Source: Trema orientale (Eukaryota > Streptophyta > Magnoliopsida > Rosales > Cannabaceae). From it: a stretch of DNA of 64,000 bases. Shown here in pieces: positions 1 through 12,682 of this stretch (position 1 is its first letter; each line of letters opens with the position of its first letter). A model generated the notes under the pieces. It worked only from the letters and a program-made list of their open reading frames with translations. It was not told the origin of the DNA and did not search any database. Location of the stretch: positions 517,986-581,985 of the forward strand of contig JXTC01000110.1 in NCBI GenBank assembly GCA_002914845.1. The letters run 5' to 3'. Made by a program: the position numbers and the translations under genes.

Positions 1-155
1 ATCCCAGGCCCAGCCCGTTGGGCCCGGCCCGAATTGCCACCATTAGCCAGAGCAATAGGGAAATTCATAATTGTTGATAAATTTCTATCAAGACTACCTT
101 CTTTTTCTAATAGAGACATAATTTCATTAAAATCACCTCCAAGAAAGCAAGAAGA

Positions 156-2082
156 TGTTAGAATTGTGCTTAAAAAATATTTATTATTTATGAATATTTA
201 TGGTATATTTTGGATATTTAATAATTTAATATTTCATGCATAATATTTATGATAATATTTTGATTATTGGTACAATAGTAAATATTAAAAAAATTCCATG
301 ATTTATTCATAAGAGAAATATTTTAATAAAGTTGCTTATTAAAGTTAAGACATATTTTCTCTAATTAAATCAAATAAGTCTGTTCACAATTAATAAGAGA
401 AGCTGGACACTTTTCTTGGATCGTGTTGCAAGACTTTGTGCATTTATAGTATGTCTTAATCTACATTGATGTGACTATGTGCAAAAAAGTCTTGACATAT
501 AAATATTGAACATGGACCATATGAAATATATTATTATAAAAAGAGTCGTTGATAAGAACATATTCTCTTAAACTTGATAAATACCGCATGTCTTTCTTAA
601 TCTTGAAATAAGTGATGAACCCATATTTATAACTTGTATTATTTGAGATGTTAAAAGATATAGAATTGACGATCTAGACCCTGACATTTTGGTAATGCAT
701 TATTATATACATTGAGAACATATGCTTATAGATATGGAATCCACAACTCTATTATATAGAGAAGTGAATACTACCTTAGGGAGTTATAAGAGCTTGGATG
801 ATTTAAATCTTGACTAAGTAATTAATAAAATTGGATATTTTATTAATTGAAGACTTTCTGTAAGTTTGGTCATCCATTAGATTTAGTTTGTATCAGAGTG
901 CATTTGGTACGCAGAACTGAGATTAGATTATAGCATTAGATTGTATTGGATCAGATAAATTTAATAATATTCTATGTTTGATGTAGTTTTTTATTGGATT
1001 AGGATTATTATTATAATTTGGAACCCACTTTTCATTAGAATGTGTAATAAATTTAGTTTATATTAGTTTAAATCATAAAAAATGTAAAAGGTATTCATAA
1101 TGTAGGACCCATTTATTTTGGAATTTGGAATAGATGTAGGTCCCATCACTTTTGAGTGTGAAATTATTAATCTCACACTTTTGAATATGATAAATTATTC
1201 CACTCACATGAGACTATTTTGGGGTTGTGGATTATTTATCCCAATCCCAAATTGACATCAAACATGAGTATGAGATAAATAATAATTGGAGAGGCAAAAC
1301 AGTAATTTTACCTAGCTCTATTTATTGGTATTCATGTGGAGATACACATGCATACGTTAATTATCTATGGATATAATTTTAATTATAAAGTATCTTGTGA
1401 TATTTATCTAATTCAAGAGTGCAGTTTGGATGTTTAGTAAAATAAGTCCATAACTAATAGTTTAAGCCCACTTGTATTAAGAATTAGTTGTAACTGGGCC
1501 TCAGTCTATTGGAGCTTGAATTTAATAGATCCATTTGGATTCCTAACCTATAATAACATCTTGGGCTACATGAGATCAATTGAGCTTAAATAGTTTTTTG
1601 GACAATTATATAAAAAGAAGGAAAAAGATCAGACTAATGGGTAGGCAATTGGGGCCTATCACATTGCTACATTAGCAGTGTTTTTTGGCCAATCTATGGC
1701 ATCCAGAGGTGGTCGAAAATCCTCTCCTCCCTTGTTGTGTAGTGATTTAGTTTTGACTGAAACATTAGTTTGGCGGTTGCTTTAGAAAACTGAGAGAAAA
1801 GTAAGAGAGAAATTCTTGGAGCCACCATTAGAAGCCATTGGAGTTCTTAGATTCTCATTTGAAGGTTGTTCAAGATCGAGGTGCCCAATCATCTCTGCAG
1901 TTATAAGCTTGGTGCATAGGAAGGAAGATTCTTTGGTTGAGGTACATAATCTCTTGTATGTATTTAGACCATAACAAAGATCCTAAAAGGTTTTATGAAA
2001 AACTATAATCTAGAAAAATTTTGTTTTCCATGCTTCTACTCATCTTTGATTTTATCACTTTTTTCATAAATTATAATTAACA
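156..2082 (+). mobile_element. Solo LTR, Copia-like family 'A', copy 3 (most diverged)
   Basis: It starts TGTTAGAATTGTGC at 156 and ends ATTAACA at 2082, so it has the TG...CA ends of an LTR. Flanking 5-mers are GAAGA (151-155) and GGAGA (2083-2087), a duplication with one mismatch. Removing it rejoins the LINE ORF2 reading, which confirms the ends. Blocks shared with the copies at 2667 and 20641 include AATTCAAGAGTGCAG near 1410, a GAGAGGCAAAACAGTAAT stretch near 1290, and the 3' part around 1930-2040. Its extra length (1,927 bp against 1,780 and 1,663) is explained by an inserted MITE-like stretch near 898-1270. No internal retrotransposon genes are present. Confidence 0.7.
898..1270. mobile_element. 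Probable MITE nested in the solo LTR
   Basis: About 370 bases opening with TGCATTTGGTACGCAG and closing near GACATCAAACATGAG have no counterpart in the other two LTR copies: the shared LTR sequence breaks off after ATTAGATTTAG and resumes at GAGATAAATAATAATTGG. The ends look like the GTTTGG-type ends of Harbinger or hAT MITEs, but the inverted repeat is weak and I could not fix a target duplication. Confidence 0.4.
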
Positions 2083-2458
2083 GGAGAGTTATCCAAACCT
2101 TTTAAACGACAGAGTGAATTCTAAGAGAAATGTATTTTAGCTATTTTAGGGTTGCCATAAAAACCCGTAGACTTCCATCGTTTTTCATATCAACATGCCT
2201 ATTTGAATAAGATCTGACTGTAATATCCCAATCATCCCGCCAAAAGAGAATTAGTCCAAAACTACGACTAATATAATCCACCATAAAACCATTAGAGAAA
2301 CTAATATGAAACTTAAAATTATATATCCACATATGCACCACCAAGCCTAGTTTCACACAAGGAAATAGACCAAGGGAGAGCTTGCGAATAAGTGTCCGCA
2401 AAGCCATTACCGTATAGGAATTCCCTAATCCTTGTACATTCCAATAAAGGAAACTCAT
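2083..2458 (-). pseudogene. LINE ORF2 start: endonuclease domain fragment
   Basis: A minus-strand ATG at 2458 opens MSFLYWNVQGLGNSYTV, the hallmark start of plant LINE ORF2, whose first domain is an apurinic-like (EEP) endonuclease with the conserved N in WNVQGLG. It lies 28 bases after the ORF1 stop at 2487-2489, the usual spacing for these bicistronic elements. The frame has a stop at about 2141 and shifts into GFYGNPKIAKIHFS, then an internal stop, then reaches 2083 where the solo LTR was inserted. The next domain block GGDFNEI appears on the other side of the LTR at 155-100. Cysteine and valine replace residues usually found in the catalytic region, so no activity is expected. Confidence 0.75.
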
Positions 2459-2666
2459 GACTCCCGGTAGCCCTGCTTAGCAGAGCTCATCGATTCATCA
2501 ATAATATCGCAATATCAATCTCATCTTTCTTGCATTTCCTAACACCATCCACATCCTCAATAGCATCCAAAAGCTTCCTCTTTAGCCCTTTTTGTCCTAA
2601 AGTTAAAGGTTGTTTCTGTCGCAAAGTAGAATCACTCCTACATACTTTAGATTAGCATAGGGAGCA

Positions 2667-4446
2667 TATTGGGATATTTGTCCTAAAAAGTGGATTTCTA
2701 ATTTTATCCTTTTAGTATAAACAACTTTCTCTTATATACAATTATGATACTTGCTAGATTAAACTGTCTCAGTTGAATAGTTTATTTATCTGAAAAAAAT
2801 TCCATAACTTTACTTATGTATAAAGAAACAAACATGATTAAGTATTAATTATGGGGAGATGTGTTTCTTTATCTAAGTCTAAATTAACTAGTTCACAATT
2901 TGTAAATAAAAATAGAATACTTTATTTACTAAAGGTTGTAGTGTTTGTCTATCTTAACGGGAATGATGTGTCTCAAATTATTAGAGTGTCTAGCCTCGGA
3001 TAGAATTACTAATACAGCATAAATAAGTTATGTGTATTGAATTGGACCAAGTAATATAAAGAATTGGAGTACCGTAACTAAATTCTTCTACTACCACAAA
3101 CTAGCTTTTAGCATGTAGATATTAATCCTTAATGTTTGACTGGACTTGCTTTCATAGATTGTAACCTTTTGATTTTTTAAAAGACTAGCCTTGTGAAGTT
3201 AGAGGTGAACTCTAGCATATTGGAGGTTATGACTTATGAATTGACGAGAACGCCAAATAGTTGAGGACACTATACATTAATGCCACTTTAGGATCTTTCA
3301 AGATTCATAGAATAATTAAATCTAAGATCTTAGTATTCATTTTGTGAATTGGTTGATAATTTTGTCTAAGTGGCCATTGAGAACAAAATTATCGACAACA
3401 TTATTTCTTGATAGAAAAATGGTAACTTAAAGGTAAATATGTGTTGGAGGAGTATTACGGTAGTTTCACCTATCTAACTACGACATGGTATCAGGATTTT
3501 ACATGTGGCATAGAATATGCTAGATGGATTGGTTAATCAAGACTAGTTGATTAAATCTCTATAAAAGGCATGACATTTAATTTAAGAGTGCAGTATTAGG
3601 CCTTTAGAAGAGTGTCTTATTTACTAAGAGTATTTATAAATATCATAATAAGAGTTAATTTGTATTTATCATACTATTAGAGCTTAGATTATCTAGATCC
3701 ATTAGGTCCCTTGTCCAGCTCAACAAAGCTCATTAATTGGTTGGTAGTATTTGTGAAATTAGTTTCATGAAACTATGTAAAATAATGATTCTACACAGAA
3801 GTTTGTATTTTTATAAATAATTTACATGAGTTTGACATATTTATAAAAATACACCCAAAATCCAAATTGGAGAACAAGTCCAATTCTAGTTGGATTGAAA
3901 TTAGCAGTTTTGGGCTCCATATATATAAGATATATGAGAGAAAAAACTGCATGGTAATACTTAGAGTGTCACACGCATAATAGAGGGAAAGAGATAGAGA
4001 ATTCGGCCAAGGCTAAGAAAGAGAGGGAGAAAAAGTTTCCTACAACCTCACGTTCTCATCTTACATCCTGGTGTTCCAAAGGATCAAGAAGATGTTCTTG
4101 ATCGTTTTCAACGAAAGAAACAACTTGGTGCTCACTCGCCTCATCAACCAAGAGCTGGAGTATAGACAAGAAGATCTAGGGTTGGAGATTTGATCACCAT
4201 CAATAAGAAGATTAAGGAGGAGCACGCTACAAGAGGTAAACCTTAATCTCATCTCTAGGGTTTATGCATCTAGATTTGATTTATGTTATATATGATCCTG
4301 TAATTGATATATGCATGTTCTATGGTTATGAAAATTTTAAAACCTAAATCGGCTAATTTTTCCACGGCATACATGATGTGATTATGTGTTTTTCCATAGT
4401 TTCTATGCATGTATTATTTTTCCCAAGTGTTAAGTCAATTCCAGCA
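2667..4446 (+). mobile_element. Solo LTR, Copia-like family 'A', copy 1, with perfect 5-bp duplication
   Basis: The element starts TATTGGGATATTTGTCC at 2667 and ends TTCCAGCA at 4446. The 5 bases before it (2662-2666) and after it (4447-4451) are both GAGCA, a perfect target-site duplication. The start resembles the TGTTGGxAATATGCCCTA start of plant Copia (Angela/SIRE-like) LTRs; the first G has mutated to A. Long blocks match the copy at 20641-22303, for example the GTGAATTGACGAGAA, AAAATGGTAACTTAAAGG and AGAGCTTAGATTATCTAGAT words. It lies within LINE ORF1. The 1.78-kb size fits a large LTR left after unequal recombination removed the inner genes. Confidence 0.82.
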
Positions 4447-4451
4447 GAGCA

Positions 4452-5880
4452 TACATTGCTCAGAAGCATATTTCGGGAGTTAAGACTAAGACAAAGCTTC
4501 ATTGGACTATATTTTTTAAATTCGATTTGATTTCATACCTTTTGAGACACTACTTTTTTAATAGACAACTTTTCTTTGAAATTTTTCCTAAGACTTGATT
4601 CTATTCCTCAATAAATTGAGTGCCAGCCGCCTCAACAAAAAAAACTAGGTGGAGGATGAGCCCGAATGACGTTATTATCAGTATCTTTTTGCGTAGTAGG
4701 ATCCGACGTGGCAGTTGCTTTAGATGCTATAATTTTTCCCGAGTCATATCCATTACCTCATCAACAGTCATGTTAGCCAAGGTCAAATAAGGGTATAAAT
4801 AATTCAGATAAGGGTTAATGAGATTTGCTCGGTCTAAACCAGGATAGCTAAAATCCCCATTCAAAGATGGCCTAGAATCTGTTACTTGGTTCTTATTCAT
4901 ACTATCTTTTTGGGTATAGTACAACTCATTTTCCTCCTCAATGTTTCTTAATTCGCCAATGTGAGAAAGATTTTTATCTTAAGACCTTTGTACGCCTTAA
5001 AGCGCGATCGAAAACTACTAGAATCATTGGAGTGTGACGAGTTCTTATGTTGTGATGACTTAGTAGATCAATTCTGATCATATTTCTTTAGAGATCCTTA
5101 GTTGCAAGATTGAGGAGTAGGCTCTTATAACCAATGGTCATAACAGACGCATCGAGTCCCCTCCATATCACAGTTACCTTCCTCATCGTTAGTACATGAA
5201 TGATCGTGATGTCCTATTATTCCATAATTGAAACTAATTCAGGCAGTAGTTTGTATTGAAGTAAAAGAGAAACTTCTTGATTATCCATGCATGAAGACTT
5301 TAACTCCCCGACGAAGAGGCTCGTTCATTGGAACTTTAATCCTAACTCTCATCTTAGCACCTCACATATCATTTTCCTCTAAAATTCCAATAAAATTTCT
5401 CCAAAACATTGCACATACATTAGTCATACAGGTCATAAGAGTGTTATAGATATGAATCTAGAATGAAACCTTATAAAAATCTATCTTTTCAATATCACCA
5501 ATCCCCACCAGTTTCCCCAAGGAGATTAGTTGTTTTTCAAACATTCACAAGCCACCCCCCAAAACTTGTTGCCGATCCTCTTGATTGCGAAAGTGAAATA
5601 CAAAAATATTATTCAAGCCAGTCTGTTCTAGCTTAATTTTATGAGGAATATGCTATACCGGATTCATAGCTCCTTCAAGTCCATCGCGATTAACTAGTTT
5701 GTTTCCCAAAAGCTTTCTAATCAAGCATAATGACATATTTTTCTTCTTAATCTCATACATCGATTTTTCCATTCGTACAAATGGTCCGTCAGTAGTATCA
5801 AGGCTGAGATTGGAGTATAATTTGGAAATCTCATCTAAATCTATGATTATTAACAAAAGAGAATGAAATATAGAAAACAA
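4452..5880 (-). pseudogene. LINE ORF1 (gag-like, DUF4283 and zinc-knuckle region), 5' part
   Basis: Reading from about 5860 downwards the minus strand gives LDEISKLYSNLSLD, then MSLCLIRKLLGNKLVNRD, the typical opening of plant LINE ORF1 proteins (DUF4283). Further on, in changing frames, come RNQEDRQQVLGGG, VPMNEPLRRGVKVFM and a degraded Cys/His stretch that fits the CCHC knuckle of this family. A later open piece (4924-4727) contains YYTQKDSMNKNQVTDSRPS, typical of the variable linker. The remainder lies beyond the solo LTR at 2661-2487 (KRKLLDAIEDVDGVRKCKK and a stop at 2487-2489). In intact elements the protein binds RNA. Frameshifts and stops make this copy non-functional. Confidence 0.75.
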
Positions 5881-5990
5881 AGGCAATTTTAGATAAATAT
5901 ATATATATAGAAAGATGATGGTAATCACCCTAAAAGTGAATTAGAGAGAAAACAAAAGAGGGGAGACTCATTTTATTTAAAAGAAGATAT

Positions 5991-7617
5991 AGAATTAATA
6001 TTCTTTAAACACGAGACATATTAATTGTTTTCTGTCAGGAAATAAATAAGATAAGATGAATGATATCAAGTGGATGAAGTTTATAAATGAGATCCTAAAA
6101 GCAAAATATATTATTATCTATTTAAAAATAAAACAAGAGTATATTAATATCAGTATTACCATTTTCTTTTTATGGTATGTTTACTTATAGGGAATGCGAA
6201 TCGTATATAGAGAAATAGTTCTAATTCAATTGTTTACTAAAATTTGAGAATAGAGAATTTCGTCGCCTTACACAAATTTAAAGAAAAAGAATGAAAATAT
6301 TCTCTCAAAACAACTTACTAGATGTGATTACTTGTAAATACTCTTTTTTCTTTTCTTTTTATTATAAAGATCCTAAAATATAATTTTACCGCTAAAAGTC
6401 TAATAAAATTTGAAACATGCATACTTTTAAAGGGTAGTTAGTACATTTAAAGCATTCCTATCACCTTTCTTAAATTAAGTAAACACATTAATGATATTTT
6501 AATAATTTTAATTCTTATGCTCTTTTAATTTTAAGTAAACAATTGTTTACTTAATGATATTTTAATAATTTTAATTCTTATGCTCTTTTAATTTTAAGTA
6601 AACAACATTTTACGAAGAATATGAATACTTATCCCTTCTCCTATCCATTTTATTCTCACTTCCTGTCATTTAGAGCAAAGTAAATATGCTTAGCGAGGAT
6701 TTGAACTCAGAATCACCGTATTGTATCAAACATTTTCTTAAAAAAAAGGGAAAAAAAAAAAGAAAAACTAACGAAAAAATTGTCACTATCAATTGATGTT
6801 TCCAGCATTTTGCATAATAAATGATTATTAGCATTTTTTTTGGAAAATAATGATTATTAGCATTTAGCATATTCTTGTGAAGGCTCTTTCTTAACAACAT
6901 AGAAGAATGTGTTGAATTTAAAGCTTAGCCCCCACAAAATCACATACTATTGACAATCATAACAGTTATGAATAACATATTAATTAATAATTCGGACGGT
7001 CCACCGTGAGGCCAATTTGAGGGTGCATTAATTGACAGTCGGTATAAGATTAAGACTGCATGACTTCAACGGTGGTAATTAAATTATAATAATCCTAAAG
7101 TGCCTTTGATTTTATTTTTTCCAAACAAAAAAAAAAAAAATCTTTCTATTATTTTAGCAGTTAATTTTACTTTTATGAATTAAGTTTTAATTCTTTTTGG
7201 CCCCTTAATTTCCCCCATAAATGTTGTTGAATTTAATAAAGGTTATTTTTTTAGATGAAATAAACTATCATCCTAAAAAGGAAAAAATTAAATCAACTGG
7301 TAAGTCATAAATACGTCACTTCAAAATTGCTATTTATAAAAATGTTCCCTTATTTTTTAATTTGCCCAAACTTAAACTAGTAATCAATCAAACCTATTCA
7401 AACTCATGGATAACTCACTTAAAGTTGGGGTTGCAAGCAGCTACATATATCCCTGTATGGATGGTTTTGAGTTCCAATCCCTCCACAATGGAAAAAAATA
7501 AATTAAAAAATACTTACTTAAAACTCAAATTTATAAATATGGAAAATGATATCACACCAAACAATACAAATATCGATTTACTTCAGTAGAAAAGTAAATT
7601 TAAGTCATAAAAAAAGG
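5991..7617. other. Intergenic AT-rich DNA with a 52-bp direct duplication
   Basis: No gene is seen. A block of about 52 bases (ATGATATTTTAATAATTTTA... to AAGTAAACAA) occurs at about 6491-6542 and again at about 6553-6604, separated by a short TTGTTTACTT, so the second copy may mark a small fold-back transposon. A poly(A) run is at about 7127-7140. Short open frames here look random. Confidence 0.4.
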
Positions 7618-8143
7618 GGTTATTAGCATGACTGGCCCTATATTTTTCGTGATTGACAAAATAGTCCATGAATTATAATTTTTGGCAATTCAGTCTTTAA
7701 GTTCTTATAATTTTAGCACTTAAGTCTTTTTCGTGAGTAATTGTTAAAATATTGGGTAAAATTAACCATTTTCAAGTCATATGTAAGGTTTTTGGATGCC
7801 AAAATCAATATTTTACTGAATTAGTTAAAATTGGAAGAAAAATAACTAAAAATTAACAACATTTAACAATATAATATAAAAAATTAAAAAAATAAAATTC
7901 TCAAAAATTTAAAATTTCTCTTAAAATTTCTTTCTATTTCTCTTCCAAGCTAATTAATATTAGTGAAATACCAATTTATTTCACTTAAATATGTTCAATT
8001 TTATGAAAATTTTAATATCAACAAACAAAAAGAGCCTAATTGCCAAAATTTTTAAAACTTAAAGATTTAATTGCCAAAAAAATTAACTTAGAAACCATAT
8101 TACTAATATACGAATAACATAAGGACCAAACATACTAATATCC
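7618..8143. mobile_element. MITE-like element with imperfect terminal inverted repeats
   Basis: The left end reads TTATTAGCATGACTGGCCCT (about 7619) and the reverse complement of the right end (about 8143) reads ATATTAGTATGTTTGGTCCT, followed on both sides by a similar TAT..TTTCG stretch. The inside is AT-rich with the 'own-paraphrase' words GGCAATTCAGTCTTTAAG and TTAATTGCCAAAA that are common in plant non-autonomous elements. There is no coding capacity. It ends about 490 bp upstream of the ADP-glucose pyrophosphorylase start codon, so it borders the promoter. Confidence 0.5.
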
Positions 8144-8628
8144 TAAAAAAAAAAAAACATGTTTACTAAAGTATTATTGAATTAGGAAATAATTGTAAAG
8201 CAATAACATTAATATATTATTGGAAAAAAGGAAAAAGAAAAGAAATTGGACGATGTAGAAAAATCAGAGATTAAAGAACTCTCCCACATGTGACTCGATG
8301 CATGTTGGAACCGTGAAATGACGTCCACTTGTTAAAGAAGCTGACCCCACAACAGATTTTTCTCCCCAATTAATTCTTTTTTATTAAATAAAAAAAGTGG
8401 GTGGCATGCAAAGTCGAAAATGCCCAAATTCAGTCTAAATTAAAATAACAATATTTTCGCAGGTCAGTTGCGTAATATCGCAAAAATTCCAGTGGCCAAA
8501 ACGGTTTTCGAGACTCGATCAAATCTCGCCACTTTATTTATTTTTTATTTCCTTATATTTCTGTCCCTCTCTCTCTGAATCAGTCAATCTAGCACTCTCT
8601 CAGTCCAAAGCTTAAGCTCCGAGCTTTC
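8144..8628 (+). promoter_or_regulatory. Promoter and 5' leader region of the ADP-glucose pyrophosphorylase gene
   Basis: This is the 485 bases upstream of the start codon. A TATA-like TTTATTTATTTTTTATTT stretch lies at about 8533-8550, followed by a pyrimidine-rich CTCTCTCTCTG leader at about 8565-8578, typical of plant 5' UTRs. The transcription start cannot be fixed from sequence alone. A palindromic CACATGTG lies at about 8285-8292. Confidence 0.4.
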
Positions 8629-11526
8629 ATGGCGTCCATGGCTGCCGTTGGAGCTCTCAGGCTTCCATCATCCTCAACTTCTTACCCTCCTTCTTCATCC
8701 ACTGGCTCCAGTCTGAGCCCCAAAACCCTCTCTTTCTCATTCTCTCGTCTCTCCGGCGAGAAGATTTCCTCAATTGCCACTCCCGGTCGCAGAGCCGCTT
8801 CTTCCTCTGATCGAGCACCGAGGATCGTCTCCCCCAAGGCGGTCTCCGACTCTCAGAATTCGCAGACATGTCTAGATCCCGATGCTAGCCGCGTGAGTCT
8901 TCTTCTTCTTCTATCGTTTTTGGCTTTTGCATTGTCGTTTTGGATTGATTGAGTTGTCGTTTTGTGGTGGGGTTTGCAGAGTGTTTTGGGCATTATTCTT
9001 GGCGGTGGAGCTGGGACTCGTCTCTACCCGCTGACGAAGAAGCGGGCCAAGCCTGCGGTCCCTCTCGGAGCGAACTACAGGCTGATCGATATCCCTGTAA
9101 GCAATTGCTTGAACAGCAACGTCTCGAAGATCTATGTGCTAACCCAGTTCAACTCTGCTTCGCTCAATCGCCATCTCTCTCGGGCTTACGCCAGTAACAT
9201 GGGAGGTTATAAAAACGAAGGCTTTGTTGAAGTTCTCGCGGCTCAGCAGAGCCCCGAGAATCCCAATTGGTTCCAGGTTGAGTTATTTCGGCCATGGATG
9301 ATGTTTTTGGCTTGCCCTTTTGATTGGTATTAATGGGTTTTTGTTGATTGATACAGGGGACGGCCGATGCGGTGAGGCAGTACTTGTGGCTCTTTGAGGA
9401 GCATAATGTGTTGGAGTTTCTGGTTCTTGCTGGGGACCATTTGTATCGGATGGACTACGAGAGGTTTATTCAGGCACACAGAGAGACTGATGCTGATATC
9501 ACTGTGGCTGCGCTGCCAATGGATGAGAAGCGTGCCACTGCGTTTGGTCTGATGAAGATTGATGAAGAAGGGCGGATTATTGAGTTTGCGGAGAAACCCA
9601 AAGGGGAGCAACTCAAAGCTATGAAGGTAGTTAGTCTGTAAATTCACTGTTTGATTGGTAGTGGTTGTGTATTTGGGTAGTAAAACAGGATAACTTTTGT
9701 TTTCTTTGCCAGGTTGATACCACCATTTTGGGTCTTGATGATGAGAGAGCCAAGGAGATGCCTTACATTGCTAGTATGGGTATATATGTGGTGAGCAAAG
9801 ATGTGATGATAAATCTGCTAAGGGATAAGTTTCCTGGAGCGAATGATTTTGGAAGTGAAGTTATTCCAGGTGCAACCTCCATTGGACTGAGGGTGAGTAC
9901 TAAATTAATCAATTCGATTATCGAATTTGTCATATTGTTATTGCATTAGTTTGGTAGGTAAACCCTCCCAATTGGGAAGGTTACATTGGTTTCTGAGGGC
10001 CTGAACCTTGCATTTTAGTGGCTCAAATATGGAACTTGAGCTTAAATATGACCAACTATTTTCGAAACTCTGTCAAATATTTGTAGTAAATTTCGTGTGT
10101 CACAGATTAATGCAACGTGATTTTCTGGAACATTCCTTGTGTTGCACATAATTTTGTTTCTTTCTCATTCCTGTTTGAACATGAAATTCTTGGGGACTAA
10201 TTGTTTCTTAACAATGTAGGTGCAAGCTTACTTGTATGACGGTTACTGGGAAGACATTGGTACTATTGAGGCTTTCTATAATGCAAATTTGGGGATAACC
10301 AAGAAACCTGTGCCAGACTTCAGGTATCGTTTTTGTTCTTCAACAAGCTCATCTAAGGTTCTGTTTCTCTAGAGTCTACACCTATTAATCTACTGTCATG
10401 CTGTCAGCTTAACCATTATGCTTTGTTTTCTCTCAGCTTCTATGATCGTTCATCTCCGATCTACACCCAACCCCGTTATTTGCCTCCATCCAAAATGCTT
10501 GATGCTGATGTCACTGACAGTGTTATTGGCGAAGGCTGTGTGATCAAGGTAAGCTCTCATGTGGGTAATGTTAGGAGTCCTGCTAACTTTGTAACTTGAC
10601 TATGATGTGTTTGGATCATATTGTGGTCCTCTTGCTCTCTTCAGTTAGTGTGAGGACAAAATGGGATCAACATAACCTATTGGAATTATTCTTATATTAT
10701 TCCCCTCCTCTTTTTCCTTGTGCAGAACTGTAAAATACACCATTCTGTTGTCGGGCTCCGATCTTGCATATCAGAGGGTGCAATCATCGAAGACACCTTA
10801 TTGATGGGAGCCGACTACTACGAGGTAAAACCCAGTAAATTTTACTGCCAGTTTTTTTAGTAAATCTGGATAGCTTTCCATAAAAATTTGTGCTGTAATC
10901 CTGCACCTTCGACAAATGTACTGAATTATTGACAATCTTTGTTTTTGGCCTTGTCTTGCTCTAGACGGATGCTGACAGGAGGTTTCTGGCTGCGAAGGGA
11001 AGTGTTCCAATTGGTATTGGGAAGAACTCTCACATCAAAAGAGCCATAATTGACAAGAACGCTCGTATTGGCGACAATGTGAAGGTCATAACTTCTCTAT
11101 CGAATATACATGTTCTTTTGCCGTTTAACCTTGAATTATGAAACGTTCTTATGTCTATTTAAGTGTCCATGAACCTTCTTTGTGTCCAATAGTTCGGTTT
11201 GCGCCTTTAAGCACGTGTGTGAAGTTATGGGCCTTTAGGATAATTAACAATCGATTGAAGTATTGCTGCGAAACGTACTCAACTTGAAAATTCTCTGCAA
11301 AACAAACAGTCATTATATATGGACATACTGATTTAGCTTTAGGATTTCCTCGTCGTAGTCATTATCGTTGGGAGAATGAAAATCTAAGATGGTGTTTTGA
11401 GCATTGCAGATCATTAACAGCGACAATGTGCAAGAAGCAGCAAGGGAAACTGATGGCTATTTCATAAAGAGCGCAATTGTGACGGTGATCAAGGATGCCT
11501 TGATTCCAAGTGGAACCGTAATCTAA
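8629..11526 (+). CDS. APS1: Glucose-1-phosphate adenylyltransferase (ADP-glucose pyrophosphorylase) small subunit, plastid
   Basis: It makes ADP-glucose from glucose-1-phosphate and ATP, the regulated step of starch synthesis, in plastids, as part of a heterotetramer with large subunits. Nine exons join in frame: 8629-8892, 8980-9276, 9357-9626, 9713-9892, 10220-10323, 10437-10548, 10726-10824, 10965-11084, 11410-11526 (520 aa). Residues 1 to about 70 are Ser-rich, a transit peptide. The nucleotide-binding loop [20 protein letters not shown] follows at about 95, then the [10 protein letters not shown] substrate motif and a C-terminal left-handed beta-helix region ending [16 protein letters not shown], which carries the activator-site lysine. 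Cys81 in QTCLDP matches the cysteine that links two small subunits in a thioredoxin-controlled disulfide. All family motifs are present, so it should be active. A polyadenylation signal AATAAA is at 11725-11730. Confidence 0.97.
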
Positions 11527-12632
11527 GATGCAGTTTTTTCTACCACTTGCACTGCTGACGTCGGAAGCTTCTTTCTACTTGTTGGTACTGGCTTGAGGAG
11601 CCTGCACTAGAAATCTGTTTAAGGTTCTCTCTTCTTATTAAGTTATGTAAATTTCTGTTTAGTATCATGTAATTATAAGAGGAAGATCTCAAAAAACTGT
11701 CAGCGATGTAGGGATTTTATCTCTAATAAATATTTATTTTCTAATGTTTCCCACACGACTATTGTTCTGTATCACCTACACTAATAAAGGTATTCTAAGC
11801 ACTAAGCAATAGGTATCTGATTAATATTAGGTTAAGCATACTAGGATGTTATGGCCATTTCATGTTTACGTAATAAATTATTTTTTTTCATACTACGGAT
11901 GAAATAGGATTAGAATGGTAATAGTAATAGCAATGGAGTGATCATAAATGTGGAAGAGGAGTGATAAGTACACTCTCTTTCTCATCTTTATTTATACTCT
12001 TTAGTTTCATTTTCTATACGTAGTTTTCACTATTCAGTTTAATATTGTAATAATGGAACAAATCATAATGGAATTCACGTGTGTTACTAGAAAAGTGAAA
12101 AAGAGAGTGTAACTAGTAATCTTTTGAAATAGGGGAAAAAAAGATCAATTTTTCATTTTGTTGTAACTTTGGAATAGAATGGATTTAAATTATTTTGACC
12201 AAAACATTCGTACATTAGTTTATTCATAATTTCATATGTAGAAATAATTTTTACTAATAAACTAGTTTATTCGTATATAGAATCAAATTTTTGTTAAGAA
12301 TGATGTGATTTCAGGAAGACATGTAGAAAACTAGAAATTGATCAAAATTATAAATTTAGATATGATATTAGTAATGGTACATCGTTGAATGTCTGTACGA
12401 GATTAGGATTTAAAATATTGGCTTGGAAAGGAATAGGATTTCACATATTAAAGCATAACAGTAATTGGTTACTTTAACAGTTAACAGAATAAGTATTCCA
12501 GTTGGTCCTACGTTAGAAAGGCATACCAAACAAGTAACTGAGGATTCTTTTTAACACTCTTCAGTAGAAAGAAAGACAAAAGGAAAAACAAAACCAAAAA
12601 AAAAAAGAATTTGAAAAAAGAAAAAAGGTTAT

Positions 12633-12682
<50 letters not shown>

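Larger units (their letters stand above)
39..5990 (-). mobile_element. Degenerate LINE (L1-like non-LTR retrotransposon), interrupted by two solo LTRs
   Basis: Three pieces on the minus strand (about 5990-4452, 2661-2083 and 155-39) read as one plant L1-type element once the LTRs at 2667-4446 and 156-2082 and one copy of each target duplication are left out. The 5' part encodes an ORF1 with a DUF4283-like gag domain, followed by the start of ORF2 with an endonuclease domain. The reading continues across the second LTR: GFYGNPK and NSLCRLKGLDNS end at 2083, and LGGDFNEIMSLLEKEG resumes at 155. Stops and frameshifts are frequent, so the copy is dead. Reverse transcriptase and the 3' end are not seen. 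At 1-38 the reading is lost in GC-rich sequence made of GGGCC-type words, probably the edge of another transposon. The 5' boundary near 5990 is approximate. Confidence 0.8.

Noticed and set aside
1..38. Possible additional transposon end
   Set aside because: GGGCC-rich words suggest a hAT-type edge, but too little is inside the window to define it.
5228..5449. Plus-strand 73-codon frame
   Set aside because: It is antisense to the LINE ORF1 zinc-knuckle region.
8657..8869. Minus-strand frame over the APS1 first exon
   Set aside because: Antisense of the transit-peptide exon with no support.
12633..12679. CRISPR-like or regulatory array
   Set aside because: It is a simple GA microsatellite, and the genome is a plant genome.
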